Below, piece after piece: positions 38,280 through 50,988 of a stretch of DNA of 64,000 bases. This DNA is from Strigops habroptila. Taxonomy: Eukaryota; Chordata; Aves; Psittaciformes; Psittacidae. The translations under genes were made by a program, and so were the position numbers. The stretch is taken from the NCBI RefSeq assembly GCF_004027225.2, contig NC_044278.2:102044743-102108742 (forward strand), read 5' to 3'. The number at the start of each line of letters is the position of its first letter. Position 1 is the stretch's first letter. Under the pieces are notes generated by a model. That model was given only the letters and a program-made list of their open reading frames with translations. It had not been told where the DNA came from and did not search any database.

Positions 38280-38520
38280 CTTGGCACCGCACTCTGAGCC
38301 GCTTCCGCCTCCTCAGCCCCCTCACTTCCGCTCCGCCCCCGGCGCGCTGCGTCAGACGCAAGGCGGGAGCGGCGGGGCCGCTTGTGGGGCGGTGCTTCGC
38401 AGGGGTCGGGGTTGGTGCGGGATGGTTTGCGCTGAGGTGGTGAGAGGGGTCCCTCCCGTTCTGTGCCCGCCTTGGCCGTGGCGTGTCCGCTTCCAGCGCT
38501 GTGCCTCGTAGACTGACTGC
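37790..38520 (-). promoter_or_regulatory. POMP: CpG island, POMP promoter and 5' UTR
   Basis: A GC- and CpG-dense block surrounds POMP exon 1 and the start of intron 1. On the minus strand, an ETS/GABP-type element CGGAAGTGAG lies at 38321-38330, about 42 bases upstream of the ATG. A second GGCGGAAGC element and a GC box (GGGGGCGG at about 38333-38340) lie nearby. This is typical of a TATA-less housekeeping promoter. The exact start site is inferred to be within about 100 bases upstream of the ATG. Long open frames on both strands here look like GC-composition shadows. Confidence 0.8.
38277..38279 (-). CDS. POMP: POMP coding exon 1 (start codon only)
   Basis: Read on the minus strand, GCCAAGATG|GTGAGC puts the splice donor directly after the initiator ATG, so exon 1 contributes only methionine. 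The next exon continues with GAT TCC AGA in frame. This agrees with the family N terminus and gives the expected total length. Confidence 0.9.
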
Positions 38521-38760
38521 GCTGTTCTCACGTGCCGGCAAAACCCAGCTGTTTTGGTGCCACCCTGGCCCGGAGCCCGAGCTGGAGTTGGCCAATGGCT
38601 TCCCACAGTGGGCTGGTGGTTGCGGTGTTGGGTGAGGGGTGTTCTTCGTGGTCAAACCTATCCCCTCCAGTGGCTAAGCAAAAGCAGAGAGCTTGGGTGA
38701 CCCCGACAGCATCACAGTGCTGACAGCCTGAGGTAGCAAGACAAGGCAGCAGTGCTTAAA

Positions 38761-40200
38761 ATCATAGAATAGTTTGGGTTGGAAAGGACCTTAAGATCAT
38801 TTAGTTCCAACCCCCCTGCCACGGGCTGGGACACCTTGCCCTAAACCATATCACCCAAGGCTCTGTGCAACCTGGCCTTGAACACCGCCAGGGATGGAGC
38901 ATCCACAACCTCCCTGAGCAATCCATTCAAGTGCTTCACCACCCTCACTGTAAAGAACTTCTTCCTTATATCTCACCTGAACTTCCCCTGTTTAAGTTTG
39001 AAGCCATTACCCCTTGTCCTATTGCTACAGTCCCTAATGAAGAGCCCCTCCACAGCATCCTTGTAGGCCTCCTTCAGATACTGGAAGGCTGCTATGAGGT
39101 CTCCATGCAGCTTCTCTTCTCCAGGCTGGACAGCCCCAACTCTCTCAGCCTGTCTTCATACAGGAGGTGCTCCAGCCCCCTGATCATCCTCGTGGCCCTC
39201 CTCTGGACTCGCTCCAACAGCTCCATGTCCTTTTTATGTTGAGGACACCAGAACTGTACGCAGTACTCCAAGTGAAGTCTCACAAGAGCAGGGTAGAGGG
39301 GCGCATCACCTCCTTTGACCTGCTGGTCACGCTTCTTTTGATGCAGCCCAGGACGTGGTTGGTTTCTGGGCTGCAAGCGCACGCTGAAGCTGGCCCATGT
39401 TAAGCTTCTCGTCAACCAACACCCCCAAGTCCTTCTCTGCAGGGCTGCTCTGAATCTCTTCTCTGGCCAACCTGTAGCAGTGCCTGGGATTGCCCCGACC
39501 CAGGTGTAGGACCTTACACTTGGCTTGGTTAAACTTCATAAGGTTGGCATTGGCCCACCTCACAAGCGTGTCCAGGTCCCTCTGGATGGCATCCCTTCCC
39601 TCCAGCGTATCAACTGAACCACACAGCTTGGTGTTGTTGACAAACTTGCTGAGGGCACACTCAATCCCACTGTCCATGGCACTGACAAAGATGTTGAACA
39701 GGACCGGTCCCAACACCGATCCCTGAGGGACACCACTCGTTACAGGTTTCCAACTGGACATGGAGCCATTTACCGCCACTCTTTGCGTGCGGCCATCGAG
39801 CCAGTTTTTTATCCACCGAGTGGTCCATCTATCAAATTGATGTCTCTCCAGTTTAGAGACAAGGATGTCATGTGGGACAGTGTCGAATGCTTTGCACAAG
39901 TCCAGGTAGATGACGTCAGCTGCTCTGCCCTTGTCCATCAGTTCCGTGGCTCCATCATAGAAGGCCACCAAATTGGTCAGGCAGGATTTCCTCTTAGTGA
40001 AGCCATGTTGGCTCTCACCAGCCACCTCATTGTTTTTCATGTGCCTCAGCATGCTTTCCCAGAGAAACTGCTCCAAGATTTTGGCAGGCACAGAGGTGAG
40101 GCTGACTGGTCTGTAGTTCCCCGGGTCTTCCGCCTTCCCTTTCTTGAAAATGGGGGTTATATTACCCTTCTTCCAGTCATCGGGAACTTCACCTGAGCTT
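38761..40200 (-). mobile_element. CR1 LINE, longest copy in the window, inactive
   Basis: The 3' end (ATTCTATG-type border) is at 38761 and the 5' truncation is near 40200 on the minus strand. An open frame at about 40238-39327 encodes [27 protein letters not shown], motif A ([14 protein letters not shown]) and motif B ([10 protein letters not shown]). The catalytic FADD box reads FVNN, so the active-site aspartates are lost. The rest of the C-terminal domain continues in another frame (about 39415-39092), which implies at least one indel. It shares the subfamily of the copy at 0.6-1.7 kb and sits just upstream of the POMP CpG island. Confidence 0.93.
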
Positions 40201-41434
40201 CCTGAGGTAAACATGGCCTCAGGCGCTGAGCCAGCCATGGAGCCTCCCTGGGCAGCACTGTGTGAACTGGAGGTGTCAGGGTGCTCTACCGGGGACCTCG
40301 GGCAGCCCTGGGGGCCCTGATCTTTTCTCAGTGACTGACAGGGTATGCCTGCAGCAGGTTAATCTCTGGAAATGAGTTTTGAGAATGATGGATTAAAGCT
40401 GCTGTGTTAGTGGCAGGTATTGGTAGCCACAGGGACAGTATGATAATGGAATTCATATTAGCTTGCACTTAAAGAACTTTGATTTCCCAGCAATCATGAC
40501 AAAGTTTTCCACATATTTTGATGCACAGCTCCAGATACGTGTCTGGTGTATCTATCTGACATATTTCTTCTGAGACTTATAGGTCATTCAACCCTTTTAA
40601 GATTTTGCCCTAAATTGCCCTAGTGCTACAAATTTAATATGTGGCAATTAAACACCGCATCTTGCACAGAAAGTAATATTTAAGTGGGAATTTTATATAT
40701 GTTTTAATGGCACACTCAGCTTTGGAAACATTATTGAAAAATTAATACACTTTATACTCAAATTTCCTCTTTCTTGCTCAAAATCAGTTCACCACTTAAA
40801 AAACCCCACATTCTCAACCAAAGTTCTGGCCCTTTGTATTCAGATCTTAGGCTTAAAGCAAAGACTTCAAAAGAATGAGAATGGAGGACTGGGGTTTTTA
40901 AATAATTTTTAGGAAAACGGGTGCCACAAAGGTTTCTCTGATCTTATAATGGGTACTCAGATATTGTGGTGCTGAATTCATTATTATAGAATAGATGTGA
41001 ATACAAAAAACAAATCAAGTTCCTGTTTAACTGCAGCTTACAGAAAAAGCTAGGTTTGTCACTAAATGTATTTATTTATTGACTGACTTTGTTGATCAGG
41101 ATATGACTGTAGACATGAAACATCTAACTTTCAAAGTCATTCTTGCAGGACACAGACAGGATGCAATCACTCCATGTACATTTTTGACATCACTGCAATC
41201 CACAGTCTAGGCTGCATAACATGAAAGAACATACATTGCAAAAAAGATCTGGTTTTCCTTTAAAGGCTTTCACACTAGGGAAAGCTTCCAGACATAAACA
41301 TAAATCACACACATATTTTCTCATCAAATTACCAAGTATTTTGAATTGGAGCAAGGGTTGATTTCTTTCACAACCAGCTTTGGTTTAGTGATCTTACAGT
41401 TAGCATCTCAATGGTGGATGATTTGAGTAGTATC

Positions 41435-41827
41435 TCATTCCTCTCTGCAGCCCCACTGCAAGGTAATAGGAGTTACATGAGCAACTGTCAGACTGACCAA
41501 ACCTTTGTTCAGAAATGAGAGCATGTCGTGAGTGATGAGTGCTTCAACTGCCCAGAAGCAGTAGGTAATGTCTGCCTTCTGTGCTGCAGATGATTTGAAG
41601 GCTGCTTCCCCCAGCACTGGGCTCACCGGAGTGCAGACAGGAGCCCGCAGGCACTGCACCAGGCGCAGCAGCTTGAGCACACAGGGCCCTGTGCCTCCCC
41701 GGGAGTGTTGCTGGTGTGCAGGTCTGGATAGTCTGAAGGCATCTTCCAGGCTGATGAATGGTAACAGGGTGGAAATTGAGATGCAGTGACTGTGGTTGCT
41801 AAAGAAGCTGTTCTTGTATGTAGACAC
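41435..41827 (-). other. GC-rich open frame of 130 codons, unrecognised
   Basis: A GC-rich island within AT-rich intergenic DNA contains an uninterrupted minus-strand frame from ATG (41827) to stop. I do not recognise the translation: it has a KLLRLVQCLRAPV stretch, no clear signal peptide and no known domain. Within it, plausible splice borders (CATCAG acceptor at 41751, CCG|GTGAGC donor at 41627/41626) delimit a 124-base exon-like block. It could be an exon of an unknown transcript, a noncoding RNA exon, a decayed retrosequence or chance. No partner exons were identified. Confidence 0.2.
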
Positions 41828-42185
41828 TCTTAAAAGAGTATGTGGACATACTCTTTAGATTATGCTAAAATTAGTGTGAAAATAACTACCACTCCTCTAA
41901 AATAATTACTTCCGTAAAGTTGGGCTGATGAATTTCACATGTTGCTTTTAGAGATAACCTGCAAATTATTACTTTTTAAAGAATGACTTTTTCATCATTT
42001 TGTGTAGAGGTCTGAAATGTAAGACTGTTTTAAATATTTTCTGGATGTTTTTTACCTCAGCATCTTTGGAATGTCAAGTCTGGTCTTTTTGGTTTATCTG
42101 GGAGACTTCCCTGAGGTTTCAAGTGATTTTTAGACCATAGATTCTTTTATCTTTGAGAAATGAGGAAAGTATTTAATCTTTATTT

Positions 42186-42237
42186 AAAACAAAACAAAAC
42201 AAAACAAAACAAAACAAAACAAAACAAAAAAAAAACC
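42186..42237 (+). repeat. (AAAAC)n microsatellite with poly(A) run
   Basis: Eight to nine AAAAC pentamers are followed by a run of A and then AACCC-type units. This could be a decayed poly(A) tail expanded by slippage. No retrocopy was recognised next to it. Confidence 0.88.
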
Positions 42238-44661
42238 CACCAAAAAAACCCAACATATTGTTTCAAATGCTCTTTTAGCAGTTAAACTGGTATTAACAAA
42301 CCTCATTAAACAAAGTTTTAGACAGACTGACTTAAAGAAATTTCCTGTTTCATTTACTTAGCTTTTTTGTTTTGCCTGGATCCCAGCCTAATATCATTTC
42401 ATAGAGGTCTGTACATTTCCCATTGAATCGTTGGGGAGAGGATTCAGTGGACTCAAAACTTACCATGACAGAGGCACAACATGGCTGGTGGGGCAAAGGC
42501 TGCCACATACCAGCCTCATGGAACAGGAGCTCTACAGAAGCCGGCTGCCTTCTGGGAACTCTACTGCTATGTTAAAGCAGTTTGTGAGCTAATATATATG
42601 GCCTTTCCACTAATTTAAATGGTACTTTTCACCTCTCCTATTCCCAGACCTTTTTTATGTATCAAGGAGGAAAGATAGAAATACCCATTGATTTACACCA
42701 TCAGCCATACTTGGTAGTAGCAGGAGTATGCTGTCCAAGGAAGCTTGCCTTTGTAACCACATTTTGTATTATCGATGCACCTTTGCTGCCTTTCAACATA
42801 TAATTCCTTTGACATATCAGTGGGCAATCTGTTCTGAGCACGTGAATCTCTACCAGAAGAAAACCTTTATCCTGTGGGACTGGGAAACTCTTTCACTGGT
42901 TTTTGTCAACAGCCAGTTATAACCTGTTAAAGTGAAAGTACTTTTTGTTTTTAATCAAATCAAATAAACACATTTTCTTTGATCTTTAAGAAGCCCTTTC
43001 TTGTTAACTTGCTTTATACTTTTATGTTTTGGCATTCATTGTAAATCTAATTATTTAAAAAGTTATTTTGTTTTAGATTATTAAACCTTTTCTGAATTTA
43101 AGATAAACAGGGGCATGTTTTGTTAAAGATTAAAAATAAATTTCACACAAAACTGCAAAATGTAGCAAAGATAATAATGTGTAGGCGTCAGAGTGTTCCA
43201 AAACAAGACTCTCTAGGGGCTCTTCTGAACACACGGCTACGTTAAAACCATGTTCTGAAAAGGCTCAGGAAACCCCTGACTCTAACCCACCCTTTCCTGA
43301 AGCTGGTGAAAGTATTTAGAAAAAAAGTTACTGCTGCAGGGAGAAAAAAAAAAAAGAATCCCACATATTGCCGAAGCAGATGATTTTTTCCTGTTTGTTT
43401 ACCAGCAAACTCTGCAGCTCGCAGGGTTTTCTTGAGTCAAAGCTTGCCCATCCTCGTCGTTCAAACGCAGCAAGCAGTCCCATAGATGACCAGAAAAAGT
43501 ACATTATCACTCTATGGAATGTAAAATTTTTTAACGTGCTGTAGCATCCAGTGGGGAAATATACTAACAATCCCTTGTTTCAATATTTGATTTATAAGTC
43601 GTTAGTTTATTTTAAATGAAAAGATATTTTTTCTGTAGAAGTGTCTTCAGTTCCTATTTTGGTAGGTCAAACAGGGGATGCCAGTTGTTTTTTAATCCAA
43701 AATTCGTACTTAGATTAAAAAGAGGTCCTTGTTCTCTTGGCGCGGTGACTTATTTTGTAGCTTGTCAGTGCTTTCCTAAGTCTTGTAGTAAGCCGTTGTT
43801 CGGGTTTTGGGAAACCGGGCTTCTCTTCCCTGTGCTGCTTTTGCGGACTCGGAAAAGCGGGAGGCTGTAATGGGGAGAGTCAGTCACTAGGGGATGCTCA
43901 GTAGCCGAACACCCGAAGGATCCTGCCTTCCTCAGCGTTTGCCAGCCGCCTATGTCCCGCCTAGCTGGAAACTGGATGCTTGTGGCTTATTTTCAGTACT
44001 TTTTCTCTTCACTCACAGTGCTGTGAGAATTATGAAAAAACAAAAGATAAAAAGTGATGTATATGCAACAGCTGAAGCTACATGGGCAGGACCTGTGGGG
44101 ATGCCGGTAAGCGTATTTCCCTATTAGTGGCCGAATAATTATTTTCAGTAAGCTCTATTACCTCCTTGTGACAATGTTAATCTTCAGCCTGAGTCCAACG
44201 TTTAACCTAGCCAATGTTCACGTAGTCAGGACCTCACTGCTCCTTTCTTTTGGCACTGAAACAAAGTCCCTCATGGAAATTCACAGAAAAATATTTTTGT
44301 TTTCCCCCTTAGCCTGGAGTGATTTGCCTCCCAGAAGCACAACCACCCTGCCCATATAGGTGAGACTAAGAGCACGTTTCCTGTGAGAGTGTCTTCCTAA
44401 GGGAAACCTTGAAAATAATTAATAGTAGTCACAGCTGAAAGAATTGAATGGAACATTACTTCCCATTCCTGCTACTGTGCAGGGAAAAAAAAAAAAAAAT
44501 CGCCAAAGAGTTTGCCAAAGTTCCTAGCAGCAAAAGGGGAGTCTGAGAGTGCTCTGACTCATAACCATAGCCATTAAGCAGCAAGATAATCTGAAGCCAC
44601 CTTAATTTTCTCTTACAGCTAAAGACAATAAATAAGCCCATAATCACCAAACTGAAAAGAC

Positions 44662-44683
44662 AAAAAAAAAAAAAAAAAAAAAA
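44662..44683 (+). repeat. Poly(A) tract
   Basis: An uninterrupted run of 22 A in otherwise unannotated sequence. A shorter run of 14 A lies at about 44486-44499. No retroposed gene is recognisable upstream. Confidence 0.85.
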
Positions 44684-46429
44684 GGCATTTTCAGCAACAA
44701 TATATGCATCATTAAAAATAACATTTTTTTTTCCCTATAAGAAACCATCAACAGAAAATTTTCTCCGTGTGTTTTTTCTGTCATTTTAAAAACAAAAGCA
44801 GGTCAATGATCGAAACACAATGTACTACTTAAGAATGCTGTCATCAGTCACATGCATGGCATGGTGGTGGCTGGCTTAGAGAGAGTTAAGGCTCAAATCT
44901 TCAAAGGCAATTTTGAACTCCTCAGGATGTGAGCCAGCCCAGGTTTATCCGACGAAATCCAAAATGGATTTAGAGCCTCCTGAATTTTGGCCAAGCTTGG
45001 GCTTAGGTTTGGATCCGATGACTCATTTCTGACAGAAAACTGTGGTTTGCTCACTTGTAAGTAAAGAAGAGAAGTCATAGCTTACAGTAAGCAGCTCCTA
45101 CGCAAACCCTGACACTTGCAGAGATCTTGCTTGAATTTCAGAGAGTTCCACATGGATGCAATGATCCCACTGCATGGACTTCACCGAGCCAAGGCTGGAG
45201 CAAATCAGCAATGTTGGTTTTGTACAGAACTATTACAGTGTTTCTTCAGGAAAAGCTTTTATGAAGTTCAATGCTATTATATTGTAAAAGGTGTTGGAGG
45301 TTAATTAATTGTTTCTATGGAGAAAGTAATGCATTATGAATTTTATTTTTGTTCCTTTTGCTGGAAACAATGATTACATATTTTCCACAGATGATTTTAT
45401 TCATACTTCCTTACTGTAGGTTTTCCACACAATGAAATTATTTTTTTTTTGCTCTTTGTATTGCATCTCTTAATTCTGAGTCTCTACTGCTACCTGTTCC
45501 ATGACATTAATTACTTTTTTGTTATATGTGTCATACTAACAGCTTAAATCATGCTCTTGTGCTCAAGTTTACTGTTGAAAGATGCTAAAAGTATGTTGCT
45601 GGGACTATGTTTTACAATGAGATTTCTTATTCAGTTTATATAGTGACATTAGAAAATGCTTCTGACAAACCGTCAGTGAACTCAAGGAGCGGCAGCTTTA
45701 TGTTTACTAAGTAAAGAATGTTGTAGCAGATAGCTGGTACAAGTTTATTTGCACAGTTATTAGAGCACATACCATTACAGTGTTATAAAGGGTTTTTTAT
45801 TTAATACATTGAATTAAAACTAAAGGAAACAAATGAAGATAATACCATCAGGAAACTTCTCTATTTTTAGTTTCTGAAGAACTTAGGAACTCCATTTTTG
45901 TAAAGGAAGATTGGGAATTGGATTCAGAGTGACTTTCCAGGTTAAAAAAAAAAAAAAAAGGAAAAGAAACACAAATGTTTTAAATAATTAGATTTAGGCT
46001 GGAACAAAGAAGATGCAAATTAAGGGAAAAAACTTGTGTGGTTTCTTCTTCATAAGGACTCTTTTTTTAAGTTGTAAAAGATTACCGGAAAAGTAAACCC
46101 CAAGCCATTTATTCAAAGGACCAAACAGTCCTGAAAGGGTTTGGGAAATATATACAGTGGACATTTCAAGAGAGACTGTCACATCCTCCTCTGAGAGTAA
46201 ATTTGTGAGAATACCTTTGTGGTGAAGGATCAGAGTGGGCAGATCAAAGTAATATATGGGCTCAAGGGACATGACGAGGGGGGAGGGAGGTCGACATTGG
46301 ATGACATTTGGATTCAAGGGCTCCTCTTAGCTTACTTGAGTCCTGTCCACTGCTGTTACGGAGTTGTGCTGTGTAATTGTTTTCATAGCAGCTTAATAAA
46401 CTTGCATATTAAGTTAACTTGGTAGCATT

Positions 46430-47430
46430 CCTCTTCCTTCTTCCCGGACCGTTCTTATTCTGGAAGGTCGTGCTGGAACCTCATTGCTCTGGTCATGAAA
46501 ACTTCATCTCTCGTCAGAAATCATTCAAAGGTGGTTTATACCTATTTGTTCTGGTGGCTTTTGACTCACATGGTTCTTCCTCCATGAAGAGGATGTGAAG
46601 CCTTTGGGCCATCTCTTCCTCTGATAATCCCAGTAACCCTTTCCAGAACATGCTCCAGTTTTACGTTTCTTGAACATGAGTAGTCAGACTTCTGTGGAGT
46701 GCTTCAGATGAGGTCACATCAGTGCCTAGACATCTACAGTAATACAATTCTCCACATTCAGTTTGGGATCATGTTTGCTTTCTTTTATAGTAGCATCACA
46801 CTGGTGCTTCATAGGATACTCTCAGACTTCTTCTCCACCACAGATGTTTAACTGGCAAGCTCTTAGTATGCTGCGGAAAGTCTTGGTCTTAATCTCTAGT
46901 CAATGATCTTGTTTTATTCTGTCACATTTCTGTTATTCTAATGTAATCCATGTGTGATTAGTCTGATGTTCCTCTGGTTTGAGACCATTAACTTTAATTA
47001 GCATGTTTCTGCTTCTTGTGGGACTATCAGTTATGGAAATATTTCATAAGACTGATCCTTATAACAGTCCCTGAGGAAGTCAAATATATCCTGAATCATC
47101 CCATTTCAAGGCACTTCATTATAGTCTTCTCTCTGAGTAACATTTTATTCAAAGTTCAATTCTCCTATTAACACCCTTCTCCACCTTAAACAATATTTTT
47201 CCTTGTGACATTGTATCAAGTACTAAACTAAAATTATGCTAGATGAGAGCTGTACTTTACTCTCTTCAAAACCTCCTTTATGCAGTCAAGGGAGGATATT
47301 ATATTGCTTTGATACAGCCTCCTCTTAGAAAATCCATTTTCCAGTCTATGTTATTTTTCAATTACTCAATGCTAATTATCCTTTCCTTCAAAGTTTACCA
47401 TAAAACTATGCGTATTGTTATTGTCAGATT
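46430..47430 (-). mobile_element. Ancient CR1/L3-like LINE relic
   Basis: The order of diverged landmarks matches an antisense CR1-type ORF2: GCTTCAGATGAGGTCACATC, GTTTGGGATCATGTTTGCTT, AGTCCCTGAGGAAGTC, then a TGTATCAAGTACTAAACTA block where younger copies have the motif A flank. Identity is low, so the element is probably far older than the ATTCTATG-tailed copies. The subfamily (old CR1 or L3) cannot be settled by eye. Confidence 0.55.
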
Positions 47431-50008
47431 ATTGACTCTACTGTTACCTAGCATACCCTTTCCCTCTTAAATATAACTCCTAGGTGTACCACTAGCCAAC
47501 AGAAAATAAAAATACAAATTTGTAAGACTTTCTGAAAATGCTTATTGTAAGATTTGTGATGGCTATGCTGATTCTTTGGGTACTGAAAGATGAAAGTTAC
47601 CTAGATGATTAAATTTAGGCCGTTCAGCTTTGAAAAATTTGTTGCCACCTTGGAAGCAGACATTCTACAGATTTCTTCAAAATTACCATTCAACCTTGCT
47701 ACAATGTTAAACCTTCTCATTCTGCGTGCACACTGAGGCAGAGTACTCATTTTCAGAGGTTCTGCCCTGGCTAGAAATTGCATCTGCACTAGATTTCATG
47801 AATATCTATCTACATTAAAATTATGATCATTTTTTTTTTCCAGATTCGATTATCCCTCTAGATTCCTGCTAAATCCGATTGTAGTAAAAGTCATAGCTTT
47901 TGGCTTCTGTTTGAGAACAGCATGCTGACCCTCCTGAAAAGATGAAAAAAGTCCTTTGAAAAAGAAAGGAAGGAAGAGTGTCTGGAGCCTTCTCCACTGG
48001 GATATTTCTGTCTAAAGAGTGTAAATAAGGATCATGCTCTAAAAGGTGTGCTGTACTGTAGCTTCTCAGCACACAAGATTTGGCTAAGGGAGACCAGAAT
48101 TTTCTTTTTATAGTCAAGAATCTGCTCTGCGCCCAAGAGAAACAACTTATTTTTGATTATGTGTTGAGAAATAGCACTCGGATTAGGTGGTAAGATGTTT
48201 CAACTATTCTCTCCCTCAGAATGGGTGATATTTCTGAATATGCTTATATTCTTTCTTATTTCACACCCATTTTTATGAACACAAGACTAAAGCACCTCAC
48301 ATGCAGCTACCATACAGAGGCAATAACTATGCAGTACCAGTGTTGGTCACAAAATTCTTAAACCAAAATATATCCAGTGTATTTCCAAAGCTCTACAGAT
48401 CAGCATTTTCCACTTTTTAATTGAAGAAAATATTATAGATTCAAGGTGTACTTTAGCATTCTACATTACCCATATTTAGATATTCCTTCCAACATGTTTT
48501 GTTTATTCCTTGAAGCAGCCCTCAGATCCAGCCTAAAACGTGTGCTTTTCCACTTTTCGTGGGTGATTCAAAGGCAGGCTAAAAATTACACTGTGTCTTT
48601 TAGGTGTGCCCCTGGAAGTCTACTGAGTGGAGACCATGAATTCATTCATTAGTAATCTCAGCCAGCTTCTTACTAGTCTGACAGTGAGAGGCAAATGCAT
48701 TAACCTACTATTCTGTATCAGTGTCACATTTCCCCATGGTTTTTCTGGCAGTTTTCCTTAAACCCTTGTGAAGTTATTCATCCTTTGTCTTGTACCCAAT
48801 GTGCCGTGAGCTCATACTTTCTTTAGTCTAATGATTGATATTATGGAAAAAATCTGCTGTTAGTTGATATCTTCATCTGCTCTGCTTCCAGCCACAACTC
48901 ACACATGTTGTAGGGACTGATAACTTACTGAGTTTGCTATCGCTGAGGTTTCCAGAAAAGTTGCCCCAGATTCCAGAAGAAGAAGAGAATTCCTCTGAAT
49001 GAAGATTACAGAGATAAAGAGCATGAAATGATGTGTTTGGCCTTCATTCTAGATACACTTATCTGTTGTTAACCACTGTCTGGCATATTTGAGCATAATA
49101 CGAGGTGAATGTTAGGTGATAAGAAGGAGAAGAGTAGATTTTAGGATTATTTCTCTGTTCAAAGGATTTTACATCTGTTCTACCCCCCCTTCCTTTCCTA
49201 GTGTTTTAAAACCACAAGTTACTGAGTTATGATAATACACTAGTATTCATAATATTACTAAAATAATTCCATCTTTTGGAAAATGATGGAGAAAGAAGCT
49301 CAACTCAATAAATTTATTGAGAAGTTAAAAAGCACAGCAGGAATCGTGGAAAATAACTCCTTGAACCTATATATGTGCTTATGCACAATAAAATATTCGA
49401 GAATATAGTTGTCTTAAAGCAAAGGAAGGAAGTTATGTGCTCACTTACTGAAATGAAAGCCAAAAAACCAGTTCTCCCTCGTCTTCCCCTCACGTATTTT
49501 TCTTGCTTTTTCTGAATTTTCCTGTAGCAAAATGTAACTTGCTGACTTTGGAAAATAAGTTATTAAGATTTTGGAAAACATTTCTTATTTTCTATACAAA
49601 TTCCATGAATGTAACAGTGCCAGCTTTTCCTTGAACCTTTGAGAGTCCAGGGAATCAGTGTCTAACCACGGAGTCATGGCAGCTCTCTGGGAAATCCCCC
49701 TGCATTGTCAGGTTATCTCTATAGTCTCTTACTTTCTTTTTCCTTTCATGAGTGCAGAGCATTCTCCTGCAATGCATATTCTGCCTTGACTTTCTCCCTT
49801 ACTAACAGTGAAATCCATATTGCAGGTATACTTTACAAGGTTTTTGGTTTGGGTTTTTTTTTTCATGCAAGAGAGGAGCAGAAGAGGAAAACAATAAAGA
49901 CATAAAATAAAGAATTTGCTTCTTGTCATCTGGGTGAAGATTGTACAAGGACTCATTTATAACAGGCTATGGAGCCTTAATTACAAAGTTTATAGGCAGG
50001 TAATGTTT

Positions 50009-50036
50009 AGACCTCACACTGCAGACCTCACACTGC
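50009..50036 (+). repeat. Perfect 14-bp tandem duplication
   Basis: AGACCTCACACTGC is present twice in direct succession. It is a short slippage duplication with no gene context. Confidence 0.92.
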
Positions 50037-50988
50037 AGCCTCTTCCTTCCTCGCTAGATCGCTGTTCCTTGGAGCTCACAATGTGTCTGCATTTTCCTAA
50101 AAAATCAGTGCATCTTCCTCTCCAGGAAGTGGCTTGTTCTTTTATAGCAAAGCCAATCTTTGTCCTCTTTAAAGGCCATATATCCTCTGCTGTCTAGGGG
50201 CAACACCCCTGAACACATCTGTCTAGACATACTAGAGCCTGCCTTCTCTTTTTCTATACCGAAAAAAATGGCATTCCCTTAAAACAGACTTTACAGCAAA
50301 ATTCATGTGTCCATGCAGACAAAGAACTGTGATTTTGGGGGGTATTTGTCCTTACACAAAGTTGTTTTCATAAACATGCCTGTAATACAAAATATAGTTT
50401 TTCATAAGTAAGCCTCTATGGGTCACTTCTCATTCATCCTTTCCCATGCTATAAAACAAAACAAAATGCACCATAATATTTTTTGAGCAAGCTGGACCCT
50501 AACATTTCAAAAATAAAGGATTGCCTATTAGTTCCCTGTTGATTTTTTGTGGTCCACTGGAAGGGAATGTGGGATGCCCTATAAATGTTCTGTGGTAAAA
50601 GCTGAGGCTAGGCACCCCGTTGTTTTTAAGGATCACACTGAGACGAACTGCTGGTAGGATATGCAAGACAGCAGATTTGTTTATCCTTATTTCTCCGCTC
50701 ACATCCCTGAGCACACATGGTTGCTGTTTTTGTTTTGACTAATTTTTTTTTCTTTTAAATGTGAGAAAAGTGGTTAAAATGATGTAATCTCTGTCTGAAG
50801 TTGGGACGTGTGTGAATGAGTGGAAATGCTGACTGGCCGCTGGCTGGAGCAGCATGAATAGCTGTCCTTCAGGGCTGGATGCTCCCCTGCCCTCCCAGTC
50901 CCATTCATTGCATTGTCCTCAGGGTAGAAGGAAATCAGGCAGTGGAGTGAGGAAGCCTGCACACTTCATACTCACACTGGTATGTGTG

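Larger units (their letters stand above)
40201..46429. other. Intergenic region beyond POMP
   Basis: AT-rich sequence with the (AAAAC)n and poly(A) runs and the GC-rich open frame at 41.4-41.8 kb. A second, milder GC rise at about 43.85-43.98 kb shows no coding signature. Nothing else recognised. Confidence 0.5.

Noticed and set aside
37683-38655. Several 120-180-codon open frames on both strands around POMP exon 1
   Set aside because: These overlap one another in a CpG island and show GC-driven composition. The real coding content here is the POMP start codon only.
39783-40196. 137-codon plus-strand frame opposite the CR1 RT region
   Set aside because: It is the antisense shadow of the CR1 ORF2 frame and has no independent support.
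45994-46317. 107-codon minus-strand frame
   Set aside because: No domain, no exon-like context and no resemblance to FLT1 or another expected neighbour. Treated as chance.
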